From positions 310,001 through 374,000 of the forward strand of contig CAXBLY010000001.1 of the NCBI GenBank assembly GCA_963976865.1: DNA of 64,000 bases, read 5' to 3'. This stretch comes from UBA1858 sp963976865. Lineage in GTDB: Bacteria; Pseudomonadota; Gammaproteobacteria; UBA4575. The notes under the pieces are model-generated. The model had not been told where the DNA came from. It made no database searches and saw only the letters and a list, made by a program, of their open reading frames with translations. The translations under genes were made by a program, and so were the position numbers. Below, in pieces: positions 25,360-35,134 of the stretch. How positions within the stretch are numbered: position 1 is the stretch's first letter; every line of letters starts with the position of its first letter.

Positions 25360-25713
25360 AGTGTTATTTTTGCCGTAATTAGTAATTAAGATTCTGACAT
25401 ATGTAATCAGCGACGTATATGCACGAATAGAATTTTCTACATTTATGCACTGTGAATATTGAGTCATTATTAATACTAATGTTATGCGATATATACATTC
25501 TATGGCCCACATTTTAATAATGCATCAATTTAAGGCACTCATCTGTATTCTAGTGACGCTTGGCGTATATCACTCATCGTTATCCTGCATAGTAAGATAC
25601 TGAATATAGTTGGTTTGCCTCTATTCAAAATAGCAATATTGTTTATTTGATATTTTTGGCATTCATTTTGCTGGTAAATAAAGGGAATTGACCTAAATCC
25701 ACATGGAGGTTTT
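25360..25713. other. Region between two small secreted-protein loci
   Basis: 354 bases with no confident gene. The frame of the minus-strand secreted gene remains open to 25512, but without a typical ribosome site. No hairpin or repeat was noticed. Confidence 0.4.
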
Positions 25714-25968
25714 ATGAAGTCAGTAATATTCGCCACAACAATGTCAGTCGCCGCACTATCGACAAGTCATGCCTGCGACGAAATGGACACTGCCCAGGCC
25801 GTCGTTGAATATGTATGTAATTACTCTCTGGTGAGCAGTACCCAATGCAGAATCTGGAAAGAAGATATGCGCCAGATGAATTACAACAATCGTATTATCA
25901 TCGACTCATTTATCAGCTGGGATAATGAAATAGAAGAAGCTAGCAGCTACGTGGCCGAAACTAACTAG
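25714..25968 (+). CDS. Small secreted protein, unknown
   Basis: 84-aa protein with a signal peptide (residues 1-20, cleavage after SHA). The mature part begins CDEMDTAQAVVEYVC and has three cysteines, so it could hold one disulfide. A textbook GGAGG ribosome site is 7 nt upstream of the ATG. No family recognised; it stands alone before the soe terminator. Confidence 0.65.
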   Translation: MKSVIFATTMSVAALSTSHACDEMDTAQAVVEYVCNYSLVSSTQCRIWKEDMRQMNYNNRIIIDSFISWDNEIEEASSYVAETN

Positions 25969-25984
25969 CCACTTTATAAGTTAC

Positions 25985-26011
25985 AAAAAAAATCCCCGCA
26001 TATCGCGGGGA
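25985..26011 (-). terminator. Terminator of the soe-type operon
   Basis: Stem TCCCCGC (25993-25999) and GCGGGGA (26005-26011), followed on the minus strand by eight T. Located 28 nt beyond the last gene of the soeABC set. On the plus strand there is no T run, so its effect there should be weak. Confidence 0.85.
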
Positions 26012-26038
26012 CGGAATACTATAATACGAATATTAGAC

Positions 26039-26977
26039 CTAACACTGCTGTTTGCCGTGGTACAGGTTCACAACATGACGTGCTTCTGCAAAAAACAGCC
26101 AGCGTTCTATCATCACACCTATGAACCCACTAATCACTGCAGTTGCAAATACTGCACTGATTGGCATCATGCTCACGCCCACCCAAAGTACAAATACTGG
26201 TATTGCAAATGCAAATAGCAGCATCAGCCAACGTAAGGCAATTAAACGTGCACGTGCTACCTGGTAACCGAATTCTTCGGTAAGAAATGTTCCAGCTGTA
26301 TGACCCACATCGAGTAAACGCACCATACTTCTAGTAAATGAAGTCGCTGTGTTTATGGTTGGCCCAGCCGGTGTGCCGATCCAGAAGAAATAAACTATTT
26401 TTGATATCGCCGCGATAATAATCAGGTAAGTACTGGTGACAACCAGCCCTGTAATCACAGGCTCATACATCGATACTAAAAATAAAAATATTAAGCCGCC
26501 TAACATAGCACCCAATAAAATGTAGTTTAGTGGCGTTAAGGCATTATGCCACTGTCTAATAGTTTTAAGACAGGCGTAAATCATTCCAGTGGTGAAGATG
26601 GTTGCTATTGCCCACAATGCCGCTATTACAGATATTACTGCCAGCCAGTTATACCCACCCAGACTTTTCCAGACAGTAAGCATATACAATGCCGCAATCG
26701 GATAAAACAGAATTGCCAGCAAACCTTCACGTGCTAACCATGATGTACGTATTCGACTAAATGCACGCCACGCATTCTTCGGGTTTGCCAAATGAAATGT
26801 CGATGAAATCAGTCCCAAAGTGATTAGTCCTAGTGCTATCGCACACGACAGCAGAATACCGTCAATACCTAACGGGTTTTTTTGGCTGATAGCATTATAT
26901 ATGCAGGTAATTGCAAACAGGCCATAACCTGCTCCGGATGTTACTGTAAAAAATATTACTGAGAGTGCTGGATGCAT
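26039..26977 (-). CDS. soeC: DmsC/NrfD-type membrane anchor, SoeC-like
   Basis: 312-aa integral membrane subunit with about eight or nine hydrophobic segments and a C-terminal FAEARHVVNLYHGKQQC. Related to DmsC, which exchanges electrons with the quinone pool without haem. The text FHLANPKNAWRAFSRIRTSWLAREGLLAILF is the family hallmark. A GGAAG site precedes the ATG. With the SoeB and SoeA homologues it forms the cytoplasm-facing sulfite dehydrogenase complex that delivers electrons to quinone. Its stop lies 28 nt before the terminator. Confidence 0.88.
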   Translation of the reverse strand: MHPALSVIFFTVTSGAGYGLFAITCIYNAISQKNPLGIDGILLSCAIALGLITLGLISSTFHLANPKNAWRAFSRIRTSWLAREGLLAILFYPIAALYMLTVWKSLGGYNWLAVISVIAALWAIATIFTTGMIYACLKTIRQWHNALTPLNYILLGAMLGGLIFLFLVSMYEPVITGLVVTSTYLIIIAAISKIVYFFWIGTPAGPTINTATSFTRSMVRLLDVGHTAGTFLTEEFGYQVARARLIALRWLMLLFAFAIPVFVLWVGVSMMPISAVFATAVISGFIGVMIERWLFFAEARHVVNLYHGKQQC

Positions 26978-26995
26978 CGGTATTCTTCCTTGATT

Positions 26996-27688
26996 TTATC
27001 TTGCCACTAGACGGTTAATCCAATCTTTAACCGCCTTGATCGAATTAGTCTCATTGACATAGGTATCTACATTTTTCTTTTCGCGTGGAGATAAATATTT
27101 ATTCACTGGCTCATATCCCAGTTCAGGCATTAACTGCTCACCATTTCTCTCCCTGGAAATGATAGAAACTTCTGAGTTTGGATCATCAAAGTCACCAAAA
27201 TAACGAGCATGCGAAGGACACGTCATCACACATGCAGGCTTGCGTTCATCTTCAGGTAAATTCTTGTCATAGATTCGATCAACGCATAATGTACATTTTT
27301 TCATGACACCATCTTCACGATCCAGTTCGCGTGCTCCATATGGACAAGCCCACGCACAGTAGTTACAACCCATGCATTTATCCTGATCTACTAGCACAAT
27401 GCCGTCTTCTTCGCGCTTGTATGAAGCACCCGTTGGACACACTGTCACGCAGGCTGCGTCATCACAATGCATGCATGACATTGGAAAATGAACTGTTTTA
27501 CTATTCGGGTAATCACCAACTTCATAATTTCGAATACGATTGAACCAGACTCCTGTTGGATCTTTACCGTATGGTTCGAAATCCGTTAAAGGCCCTGTTG
27601 TTCCCGAAGTGTTCCACTGTTTACAGGCAACCGCACATGCATTACACCCAACACATGTATCTAAATCTATGACCAGTCCTAATTTCAT
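26996..27688 (-). CDS. soeB: Four-cluster ferredoxin subunit, SoeB-like
   Basis: 230-aa electron-transfer subunit with four [4Fe-4S] motifs: CVGCNACAVACK (residues 12-23), CMHCDDAACVTVCP, CMGCNYCAWACP and CTLCVDRI with PACVMTCPSHAR. It carries electrons from the molybdopterin subunit to the membrane anchor. A strong AAGGAGG site lies within the end of soeA, 11 nt before the ATG. No signal peptide, in agreement with a cytoplasmic complex. The same protein type occurs in DMSO, thiosulfate and polysulfide reductases, but the whole set here fits SoeABC best. Confidence 0.9.
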   Translation of the reverse strand: MKLGLVIDLDTCVGCNACAVACKQWNTSGTTGPLTDFEPYGKDPTGVWFNRIRNYEVGDYPNSKTVHFPMSCMHCDDAACVTVCPTGASYKREEDGIVLVDQDKCMGCNYCAWACPYGARELDREDGVMKKCTLCVDRIYDKNLPEDERKPACVMTCPSHARYFGDFDDPNSEVSIISRERNGEQLMPELGYEPVNKYLSPREKKNVDTYVNETNSIKAVKDWINRLVAR

Positions 27689-27690
27689 GA

Positions 27691-30627
27691 TTATTTATTC
27701 CTCCTTGTATCGCCACGCGTCAAAATGTCTTTTAGCGAACGATTCAGGCCAACTGCCTTGTGAGTCTGGTAACGTAACTTTTCTTTCGATCTTTCAGAGC
27801 CCGGTAATGGCTTAATCGTTTCAAAGTTTGGCCAGACGCCTATCTCGCCTTTTTTCGCAGGATAAATTTTTACCTGCAAGTCATACCAGGCAGCCTGGCC
27901 TGTAATCGGGTCTGAGTTCGTAATTGGTCTGCCTGTATCACCACAGGGAAGATGCTCATTAATCAAGTGATTCAACAGAAAACCCTGATTGGATTCATTG
28001 GCTTCAGGATCAAGCCCCCAGGTACCACGTTGTTTACCAATTGCATTCCATGTCCAGACAGTGCTTTTCTCAACACCCTCCATCAACTTAACCTGCACAC
28101 GAATTCTGCCAGTTTTTGATTCCAGCCAGATCCAGGACAGATCCTCTATACCCATTTCAGTTGCTTGCTGACGATTCATATACATGTAGTTTTGCGCCAG
28201 AATTTGACGTAACCATGCATTCTGCGAATCCCATGAGTGATACATCATCATTGGACGTTGAGTAATTGCGTGAAACGGATATTCTTCTATTGATGTACAG
28301 CGCTGTTCTAGCGGAATGAAAAACTCCGGCAATGGATCAAAGAATCGCGCTGTTCGATATTGATCGCGCTCATCTTTAGGCTGCGGGCCATCATACAAAC
28401 CCAAACCTGCTAAACGGAATTTCTGCAGCGTTTCTGAATACAGCTCCATGATGATCGGCTCAGAGCTGGCAACAAATCCGGCATTTTTAGCGAACTCCAG
28501 ATAGTCTTTATTGGCAAACCGGTAAAAGCGCTCGTGCTTTGCAAGTTTGTATTCAAAGAAACACTCGTTCTCTATGTACTTCTCCCACTGATTGGGATTA
28601 GGTTCTCCGCGTAAAGATTTTTCTCCATCCTTGCCACGCCAGCCTGCGAGGAAACCGATACCAGGCGATTTTTCATAATTAACTATAAAGTCTTTATAGC
28701 CTTTATATTTTGCTGAGCCATCTTCGTTGGTAAATGCCGGGAATTTCAGTCGTGATGCCAGTTCCACCATCACTTCCTGCCACGGACGTACATCAGATGT
28801 TATTTCCACAACGGGCGCTCGTATTGCATCACAAACTCCGTCGGGTTCAGAGATAGGTCTATCCAGCATTGAAATGGTGTCAAATCTTTCCAGATAGGTC
28901 GTATCCGGTAAAACCAGGTCAGCAAACGCTACCATTTCAGAGTGGAACGCATCGGCCACTACCAGGAATGGAAGTTTGTACTCACCCTTATCATCTTTTT
29001 CACGCAGTAGCTCCCTGATCTTCCCGGTGTTCATGGAAGAGTTCCAGCTCATATTCGCCATGAAGAAAATCAGTGTATCAATCGGATAGGGGTCACCATT
29101 AACCGCATTGGTAATTACCATGTGCATTAAGCCATGATTAGCTATCGGCGCTTCCCATGAGTAGGCTTTGTCAATGCGTAACGGATTACCGTCTTCATCT
29201 ATTACTAGATCTTCAGGACAAGTCGGAAAGCCTAACGGTGGTCCGTCTAATGGCTCGCCTGGCGCTTTTGGTTTTGCCGGCTTAATGGGTGGACACACAT
29301 GTTTTGGATATGGCGGCTTGGCTAAATGGCCACCTGGAACATCAACACTGCCTAGCAATACCTGCAGCAAATGAATTGCACGACATGCCTGGAACCCGTT
29401 GGAATGAGCAGATATTCCACGCATCGCATGCATGGAAACAGGGCGGCCGATGAAGCTGTCGTGTTTGCGTCCCGCCCAGTCTGTCCACTCTGTTTTTATT
29501 TCAATGCTTTGTTCAAACGCGACGTGTGCCATCTCCAATGCAAGACGTTCAATTGTTTCTGCAGGAACGCCACAAATCTTGGTCGCATGTTCCGGTGCAT
29601 ATTCATCTGCCAGATAACGCTCAGCTAACAGCGTAAATGATGTTTTAACTGTTTTGCCTTCAGGGGTTTGATATTCACCAAACAATGCTGGCTTGATTTC
29701 CGCTAGCGTGGCATCAACAAATGTCTCTTGTTCCTGATCCCATGCAAGTGGTTTTCCGTCAGCATTACGATATATCAGGCCGTCACCCATTTCTTGCGGG
29801 TTATGCACTACCAATTGTGTGGCATTGGTATATTGAAGAACATAGTTGTAATCGAATAAATCATTTTTCAACAGGACATGCACCATAGATAATGCAAGCA
29901 TCCCATCCGTCCCCGGTTTGATTGGAATCCATTCATCTGCAATTGCCTGGTAGCCCGTGCGTACAGGATTTATAGAAACAAACTTCGCACCGCGACGCTT
30001 TAATTTTTCCAGGCCAATTTTAATAGGATTCGATGAGTGATCCTCAGCCACACCCCACATTAAAAAGTATTTAGTGCGATCCCAGTCCGGATCTCCAAAT
30101 TCCCAGAATGACTGACCCGTGGTGTACAAACCCGCCGCGGCCATATTTACCGAACAGAAACCGCCATGTGCTGCCCAGTTAATAGTCCCGAACTGCTGCG
30201 CCCAGAAACCTGTCAGCGCCTGCATCTGATCTCGCCCGGTAAAGAACGCTAATTTTTTTGGATCAGTTTCGCGAATTTTTGCTAAACGCTTGGTTAAATA
30301 ATCCAGCGCAGTTTCCCAGCTGACCGGTTCAAAATCCCCTTCACCACGCTCACTGCCTTTCTTGCGCATCAGTGGTTGTGTCAATTTGCCAGGGGAATTC
30401 TGTTTCATAATGCCGGCGTTACCTTTGGCACACAGCACACCTTTATTAATAGGGTGGTTCTTGTTTCCCTGGATAAAACGGACTAGATTGTCCTCGACAG
30501 TGACCTTAATGCCACAACGACAGGCACACATGTAGCAAGTGGTGAATTTTTGCTCTTGTTTACTATGATCTTCAAACTGGGGTAGGTTTTCTGGCACCGG
30601 TATTCCTTTTCGGGTGTTTCTACTCAT
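27691..30627 (-). CDS. soeA: Molybdopterin oxidoreductase, SoeA-like sulfite dehydrogenase catalytic subunit
   Basis: 978-aa molybdenum enzyme of the DMSO reductase family. N-terminal [4Fe-4S] site CYMCACRCGIKV ... GVLCAKG (residues 31-69), then PVSWETALDYLTKRL, the usual molybdopterin domain, and NPVRTGYQAIADEWIPIKPGTDGML. There is no twin-arginine signal, so the enzyme faces the cytoplasm, as in the SoeABC sulfite-oxidising enzyme of Allochromatium vinosum. Related polysulfide and thiosulfate reductases have a TAT signal. The ATG at 30627 is preferred to the TTG before it. Molecular role: sulfite to sulfate, with electrons into quinone. The match to SoeA is inferred from length, motif and gene order. 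Confidence 0.85.
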   Translation of the reverse strand: MSRNTRKGIPVPENLPQFEDHSKQEQKFTTCYMCACRCGIKVTVEDNLVRFIQGNKNHPINKGVLCAKGNAGIMKQNSPGKLTQPLMRKKGSERGEGDFEPVSWETALDYLTKRLAKIRETDPKKLAFFTGRDQMQALTGFWAQQFGTINWAAHGGFCSVNMAAAGLYTTGQSFWEFGDPDWDRTKYFLMWGVAEDHSSNPIKIGLEKLKRRGAKFVSINPVRTGYQAIADEWIPIKPGTDGMLALSMVHVLLKNDLFDYNYVLQYTNATQLVVHNPQEMGDGLIYRNADGKPLAWDQEQETFVDATLAEIKPALFGEYQTPEGKTVKTSFTLLAERYLADEYAPEHATKICGVPAETIERLALEMAHVAFEQSIEIKTEWTDWAGRKHDSFIGRPVSMHAMRGISAHSNGFQACRAIHLLQVLLGSVDVPGGHLAKPPYPKHVCPPIKPAKPKAPGEPLDGPPLGFPTCPEDLVIDEDGNPLRIDKAYSWEAPIANHGLMHMVITNAVNGDPYPIDTLIFFMANMSWNSSMNTGKIRELLREKDDKGEYKLPFLVVADAFHSEMVAFADLVLPDTTYLERFDTISMLDRPISEPDGVCDAIRAPVVEITSDVRPWQEVMVELASRLKFPAFTNEDGSAKYKGYKDFIVNYEKSPGIGFLAGWRGKDGEKSLRGEPNPNQWEKYIENECFFEYKLAKHERFYRFANKDYLEFAKNAGFVASSEPIIMELYSETLQKFRLAGLGLYDGPQPKDERDQYRTARFFDPLPEFFIPLEQRCTSIEEYPFHAITQRPMMMYHSWDSQNAWLRQILAQNYMYMNRQQATEMGIEDLSWIWLESKTGRIRVQVKLMEGVEKSTVWTWNAIGKQRGTWGLDPEANESNQGFLLNHLINEHLPCGDTGRPITNSDPITGQAAWYDLQVKIYPAKKGEIGVWPNFETIKPLPGSERSKEKLRYQTHKAVGLNRSLKDILTRGDTRRNK

Positions 30628-30915
30628 CAATGAGCAGTCTTTACAATCAAGAGATAGTCCTTACATCTATAAAAATACAAACATAAGTATTATTTAATAT
30701 TCTTATACACTAACGCTTCATATTCAAGGTTTACCAATTAATCTTGCTAATGCCTGTATAGTTTCAATCATATTTAATTCCAATTGACTAAAATGTCATC
30801 AAAACTGGCAACGCAAATAGACTCAAATACCTGATTTACATATATTTATTGCACTATTCGCATTTTCCCAAGTCATAATGTAGTGTGATTGATAATTCAG
30901 CGGGAGAGTAACTCG

Positions 30916-31596
30916 ATGGAAGCATATGAGGGCTTAATTCAGACCATCGCACTGACCATGGGCGTTGCCTGGGCCAGTGGTATTAATTTATATGCCACTT
31001 TAGTCGCATTAGGCGTGATGATGAATATGGGCTATGTTGATCTCCCGCCTGACTTGCAGGTCGTCGGTGACCCTCTGGTGATCACCGCAGCAGGTTTCAT
31101 GTACATAGTAGAATTCTTCGCCGATAAAGTCCCAGGCATAGATACCGGCTGGGATACATTACATACTCTGGTACGTATCCCGGCAGGCGCACTACTGGCC
31201 GCGGGCGCAGTGGGCGAGATCGGTGCCGGGGCTGAAATAGCTGCAGCACTGGTCGGTGGCACCCTTGCTGCTGGCACGCATTTCACGAAAGCGGGCACGC
31301 GTGTACTCATTAACACCTCTCCTGAACCATTCTCCAACTGGACGGCTTCAATTACAGAAGATATCGCCGTTTTTGCAGGCTTATGGGCAGCACTTCAGCA
31401 CCCTGTATTTTTCCTGATCTTGCTTGCCATCTTCATATTGCTGGTGATCTGGTTACTACCAAAATTATTTCGGGCAATTAGGAAAGTCATTCACTTCTTC
31501 GTCAATTTCTTTTCAGGTAAAAAAGAACCTGAACCAGTGACTGGATTTGAGTCAGCTTTGGACGTCAGTGAACCTCCTACGTTACCTAAGGAATAA
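30916..31596 (+). CDS. DUF4126 membrane protein
   Basis: 226-aa membrane protein with several hydrophobic segments and a Gly/Ala-rich middle (GALLAAGAVGEIGAGAEIAAALVGGTLAAG). The family shows GVAWASGINLYATLVALGVMMNMG and FVADKVPGIDTGWD-like blocks, both present here. The start is set to ATG 30916 because GGGAGAG lies at the right distance; an upstream frame opening at 30889 lacks this. The C-terminus after the last helix is basic then acidic and probably cytosolic. Function unknown. It is transcribed divergently from soeABC, and 126 nt before a ferredoxin-NADP reductase. Confidence 0.82.
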   Translation: MEAYEGLIQTIALTMGVAWASGINLYATLVALGVMMNMGYVDLPPDLQVVGDPLVITAAGFMYIVEFFADKVPGIDTGWDTLHTLVRIPAGALLAAGAVGEIGAGAEIAAALVGGTLAAGTHFTKAGTRVLINTSPEPFSNWTASITEDIAVFAGLWAALQHPVFFLILLAIFILLVIWLLPKLFRAIRKVIHFFVNFFSGKKEPEPVTGFESALDVSEPPTLPKE

Positions 31597-31722
31597 TTTC
31601 CTACACGTCTCGCTTATCTACAATTGGGTGGCTAACACTACTCACAACTACTTGTTCTAAAAAACCTAATGCATATGTAAACTATCAGGCCTTTTAGCAT
31701 TAGGCAGTCAAGGATTATCAAT

Positions 31723-32466
31723 ATGTCAAACTGGATCGACGCGGAAGTTATTGAAAATATTCACTGGACGGACACACTTTATTCACTGAAAGTGAAAGGT
31801 GACATTGGAGACTACGAAGCAGGTCAGTTCGGACGCCTTGGCCTTATGATAGATGACCAGATTGTTGGACGACCTTATTCTTTTGTCAGCGCACCACATG
31901 AAGATTTCTATGAGTTTTATTCTATCGATATAGAGAAGGGCATTCTGTCTCCATTGTTGGCAAAACTAAAAGCCGGGGACCATATTTACCTGGGCAAGAA
32001 AGCCAACGGTTTTTTGGTACTCAATGAAATACCAGACAGCGATGATCTATGGATGATTTCAACCGGAACCGGTATTGGTCCATTTCTTTCAATCTTGAAA
32101 ACTGAAACACCGTGGAATCGTTTTAAAAAATGTGTATTGGTACATGCTGTACGCACTGCCTCTGAATTAACCTATCAGGACCTGATCAACAGCATTAAAC
32201 AGCAGCATCCGGATCAATTCGAATACGTCCCTTTTGTTAGTCGAGAGAAAACCGATTTCGCTCTGCCCGGACGTATCCCCAAAGCATTAAAAAAAGGCAC
32301 TTTAGAAGACCGTGTTAATCTAAAAATCGAGAATGGCAAATCACAAATCATGCTGTGTGGTAATCCCGACATGGTTAAAGATGTTCGAGAGACTCTTGAG
32401 AAACGCGGACTGACCAAGAACCTGCGCAAAACGCCCGGTAGTATTAGTACTGAGAATTACTGGTAA
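31723..32466 (+). CDS. fpr: Ferredoxin--NADP+ reductase
   Basis: 247-aa FAD enzyme moving electrons between NADPH and ferredoxin or flavodoxin. FAD site VGRPYSFVSAP (residues 46-56), NADP site WMISTGTGIGPFLS (residues 109-123), and MLCGNPDMVKD near the C-terminus; the chain ends STENYW, the aromatic C-terminus of the bacterial Fpr subclass. An AAGG site precedes the ATG. It is the only such enzyme in the window and could feed the Rieske ferredoxin or the AlkB-like hydroxylase, but no physical link is seen. In other bacteria Fpr is induced by oxidative stress. Confidence 0.93.
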   Translation: MSNWIDAEVIENIHWTDTLYSLKVKGDIGDYEAGQFGRLGLMIDDQIVGRPYSFVSAPHEDFYEFYSIDIEKGILSPLLAKLKAGDHIYLGKKANGFLVLNEIPDSDDLWMISTGTGIGPFLSILKTETPWNRFKKCVLVHAVRTASELTYQDLINSIKQQHPDQFEYVPFVSREKTDFALPGRIPKALKKGTLEDRVNLKIENGKSQIMLCGNPDMVKDVRETLEKRGLTKNLRKTPGSISTENYW

Positions 32467-32770
32467 GTGATTACGAGCATATTCAGAATTGCTGAATGTG
32501 TAAAAAAGAAACACGGATTCTGTGACTGATCGCAGTCAAGATCACAACCTTGCAATCTGTGACCTCCTATAAGCAAACACCCGCCACTCCTGTGTCTTAG
32601 CAATCGATTGTGGACGCTATACAGCAGTCTTGTTTTAAACTTAATAATATTAGTTAGTGAATCGAGAATGGCGTAATAACACGTCAATCACGGAAATTAT
32701 CATACAAACGTCATGTCACATACGAACAAAAACCATTAATATATAACTACTGTCACTCCAACATATCTAA
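32467..32770. other. Intergenic region after fpr
   Basis: 304 bases. I see one small inverted repeat, ATTCAG-AATTG-CTGAAT near 32483-32499, just downstream of the fpr stop codon and followed by A-rich rather than T-rich sequence. No gene or recognisable promoter. Confidence 0.4.
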
Positions 32771-33904
32771 ATGTTCCGATATTCGACTATATTATTACTG
32801 ACAACATCACTGATATTTTTTACAACAACATGTGCTGATACCAGGAATACCTATCACTCTGAACATCATGATTTCAGTCTTACTACTGTAACGGAAGGTC
32901 TGGAACATCCCTGGGGACTGGCTTTTCTTCCCGATGGCAATTTTCTTGTTACCGAACGAGTAGGTCGTCTTAGATTGATAATAGACGGACAACTTGCTGC
33001 TAAAGCAGTCAGCGGCTTACCTGAAAATATTTATGTGAAAGGACAGGGCGGCTTACTGGATGTCGCTATCCATCCTGAATTTTCTGAAAACAATCTGGTA
33101 TACATCTCATATGCCGGGCGTGGCGAAGGTGGTGCTGGCACCGAAGTGGCAAGAGGTCGTCTGATTAACAACAGGCTTGAAAATACTGAAACCATTTTTG
33201 TAGTTAAACCAAAGACTCGAGGTGCTCTTCATTATGGTTCAAGGTTAGTGTTTGCTGCTGATGGCACTTTATTTATTACCACTGGTGATCGCTATAAGTA
33301 TTTGCATGAAGCCCAGCGACCGGATAATCACCTTGGAAGCATAATTCGAATCAATGATGATGGATCTATTCCGAATAACAATCCATTCGTGAATCACGCA
33401 AGTTATCAGGATGAAATTTATTCCTATGGTCATCGTAATCCTCAAGGATTGACAATGAGGCCTTCAAATCAAACTATTTGGTCTCACGAACATGGCCCGC
33501 GTGGTGGCGATGAAGTCAACATACTCAAACCCGGTGCCAACTATGGGTGGCCAGCGATTACTTATGGCATCGACTACAGCGGCGAGATTATTTCTGAGAA
33601 AACACATGCTCCAGGCATGGAACAGCCCGTTGTCTACTGGGACCCTTCAATTGCGCCGAGTGGCATGGCTTTTTATACAGGCACGCACTTTCCACAATGG
33701 AACGGAGATCTGTTTGTAGGCGCGCTGGTATTAAAACATTTGCGTCGTCTTAAAATGAACAAAAATGAAGTTGTCGAGCAGGAAGTATTGCTTGAAGGTA
33801 TGGCAAGAATTCGTGATGTACGAAGCGGCCCTGATGGCTACATATATATTCTTACTGATGAAAAAAATGGGAAACTAATCAGGCTAGAGCCAACTAACAG
33901 ATAA
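32771..33904 (+). CDS. PQQ-dependent aldose sugar dehydrogenase (YliI-like)
   Basis: 377-aa exported beta-propeller enzyme. Residues 1-22 form a signal peptide ending in a lipobox-like TTTC. The core shows the repeating propeller strands; GLAFLPDGNFLVTERVGRL opens the domain, and SHEHGPRGGDEVNILKPGANYGWP contains the calcium and PQQ-binding part of soluble glucose dehydrogenases. Members oxidise aldoses with PQQ and electron acceptors in the periplasm. No PQQ biosynthesis gene lies in this window, so the cofactor must be made elsewhere or be imported. Single-gene unit. Confidence 0.88.
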   Translation: MFRYSTILLLTTSLIFFTTTCADTRNTYHSEHHDFSLTTVTEGLEHPWGLAFLPDGNFLVTERVGRLRLIIDGQLAAKAVSGLPENIYVKGQGGLLDVAIHPEFSENNLVYISYAGRGEGGAGTEVARGRLINNRLENTETIFVVKPKTRGALHYGSRLVFAADGTLFITTGDRYKYLHEAQRPDNHLGSIIRINDDGSIPNNNPFVNHASYQDEIYSYGHRNPQGLTMRPSNQTIWSHEHGPRGGDEVNILKPGANYGWPAITYGIDYSGEIISEKTHAPGMEQPVVYWDPSIAPSGMAFYTGTHFPQWNGDLFVGALVLKHLRRLKMNKNEVVEQEVLLEGMARIRDVRSGPDGYIYILTDEKNGKLIRLEPTNR

Positions 33905-33992
33905 TGGTGACTCATCATATAACTCATTGCGGGCGGCAGGATATCAAACCGTGGTTTGTTACCTAGTCTATATTAATGTGTGTTAATAATTC

Positions 33993-34502
33993 TCATCCCG
34001 GCCCTCCTTCCTTTAACATGCGAGGCCTTATCAGGGTTTTCTTCGTCCCGCATTCAGCCCCAACCGCTCTCCACTCATCAACAAAAAACTGAACACTGTA
34101 CACAGCACAGGTTGGCAGATTAGAAAGCTGATCTCCGGTCAGAAAGTTACAAAGATCTGTTAAGCCCGGGTTATGCGCAATCAGCGCAATATGATTATCC
34201 TGTTCATTAAACTGCCCGATAAATGACACCAGGTGAATCACTGAAGACAAATATAATGACTGCTCATAATAAATGCGGCTTTGAGGAAGTTTCAGCGAGC
34301 AATTTAACTGTTGCAGTGTCAGCTTTGCCCGCTTTGCTGTGCTGCAATACACCCTGTCAAACTGCTGCTTGCTGGCTTGTAAATATTCGCCCATCAACTG
34401 CGCGTCTGCGTATCCGCGATCATTCAGTACTCTTTCAAAGTCCTTGTTATCTGTTGACCAGTCAGACTTTGCATGGCGAATGATACTAAGTTGTTTATTC
34501 AT
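33993..34502 (-). CDS. Histidine phosphatase, SixA family
   Basis: 169-aa phosphatase. The catalytic motif is IIRHAKSDWSTDNKDFERVLNDRG (RHA near residue 8 from the ATG), the second conserved His is LIAHNPGLTDLCNFLTG. This longer SixA branch has RHAKS rather than RHG. SixA removes phosphate from histidine-containing phosphotransfer domains in E. coli, but the targets of this branch are unproven. ATG at 34502 is chosen, with a GGGTGG site upstream, over GTG 12 nt earlier. Convergent with the sugar dehydrogenase. Confidence 0.85.
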   Translation of the reverse strand: MNKQLSIIRHAKSDWSTDNKDFERVLNDRGYADAQLMGEYLQASKQQFDRVYCSTAKRAKLTLQQLNCSLKLPQSRIYYEQSLYLSSVIHLVSFIGQFNEQDNHIALIAHNPGLTDLCNFLTGDQLSNLPTCAVYSVQFFVDEWRAVGAECGTKKTLIRPRMLKEGGPG

Positions 34503-34610
34503 GTGTTTTACCACCCTTTGTTAATGCCATTCTCCAAGTTTGTTTATTGTAGACAAGGGCAGAACCTGTAAAATACCCCTTTCCAATAATACAATACAGG
34601 CCCGGATGAT

Positions 34611-35036
34611 ATGCGTACCGCTACATTAACCATTGCAAGCTTACTGACTTTATCCACAACAAATCTAGCCATGGCTGGTGATAGCGTGTCTATTGAACCA
34701 GGATTATGGGAGGTATCGACCACAATGACCTCTCCGCTGTTTCCGCAGCCTCGCATCCAGACCCAGCAAGAGTGCATGAAAGAATCCACAATAAGTCCGG
34801 AAACACTTGCCCCCAGCGAAGGTGGCGAATGCTCTATTCTGGAGACCAGTGTTAGCGGCAACACGCTTAGCTGGTCTATGCAATGCAATACTCAGGGTGG
34901 AGCAATGAAAGGCCACGGCTCTTTTGAATCCAAAGGTGATACCGGTTCTGGCAGCATGCAGATGAATATGGATATTGAAGGTCAGTCTTTCTCTATGAAG
35001 TTGGCATGGAAGGGCCACAGAGTAGGTTCTTGCTAA
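34611..35036 (+). CDS. DUF3617 exported protein
   Basis: 141-aa protein with a signal peptide (residues 1-22, cleavage after AMA). The mature part begins with SIEPGLWEVSTTM, the family hallmark, and has TQQECMKESTI, GGECSILETSVSGNTLSWSMQC and a C-terminal Cys, four cysteines in all that may form two disulfides. Periplasmic; function unknown. Divergent from sixA with a 108-nt gap. Confidence 0.85.
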   Translation: MRTATLTIASLLTLSTTNLAMAGDSVSIEPGLWEVSTTMTSPLFPQPRIQTQQECMKESTISPETLAPSEGGECSILETSVSGNTLSWSMQCNTQGGAMKGHGSFESKGDTGSGSMQMNMDIEGQSFSMKLAWKGHRVGSC

Positions 35037-35134
35037 ATCAGCAATCACTCAGTCAATAACCACAAATACATTTAGCGAAAGCATCACGCTATCGCCATAT
35101 CTTTTTCTAATTAATATTAAGGAGTATCGTAAAT

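Noticed and set aside
25360..25512. N-terminal extension of the secreted protein gene to 25512
   Set aside because: It would bury the clear signal peptide 50 residues inside the protein.
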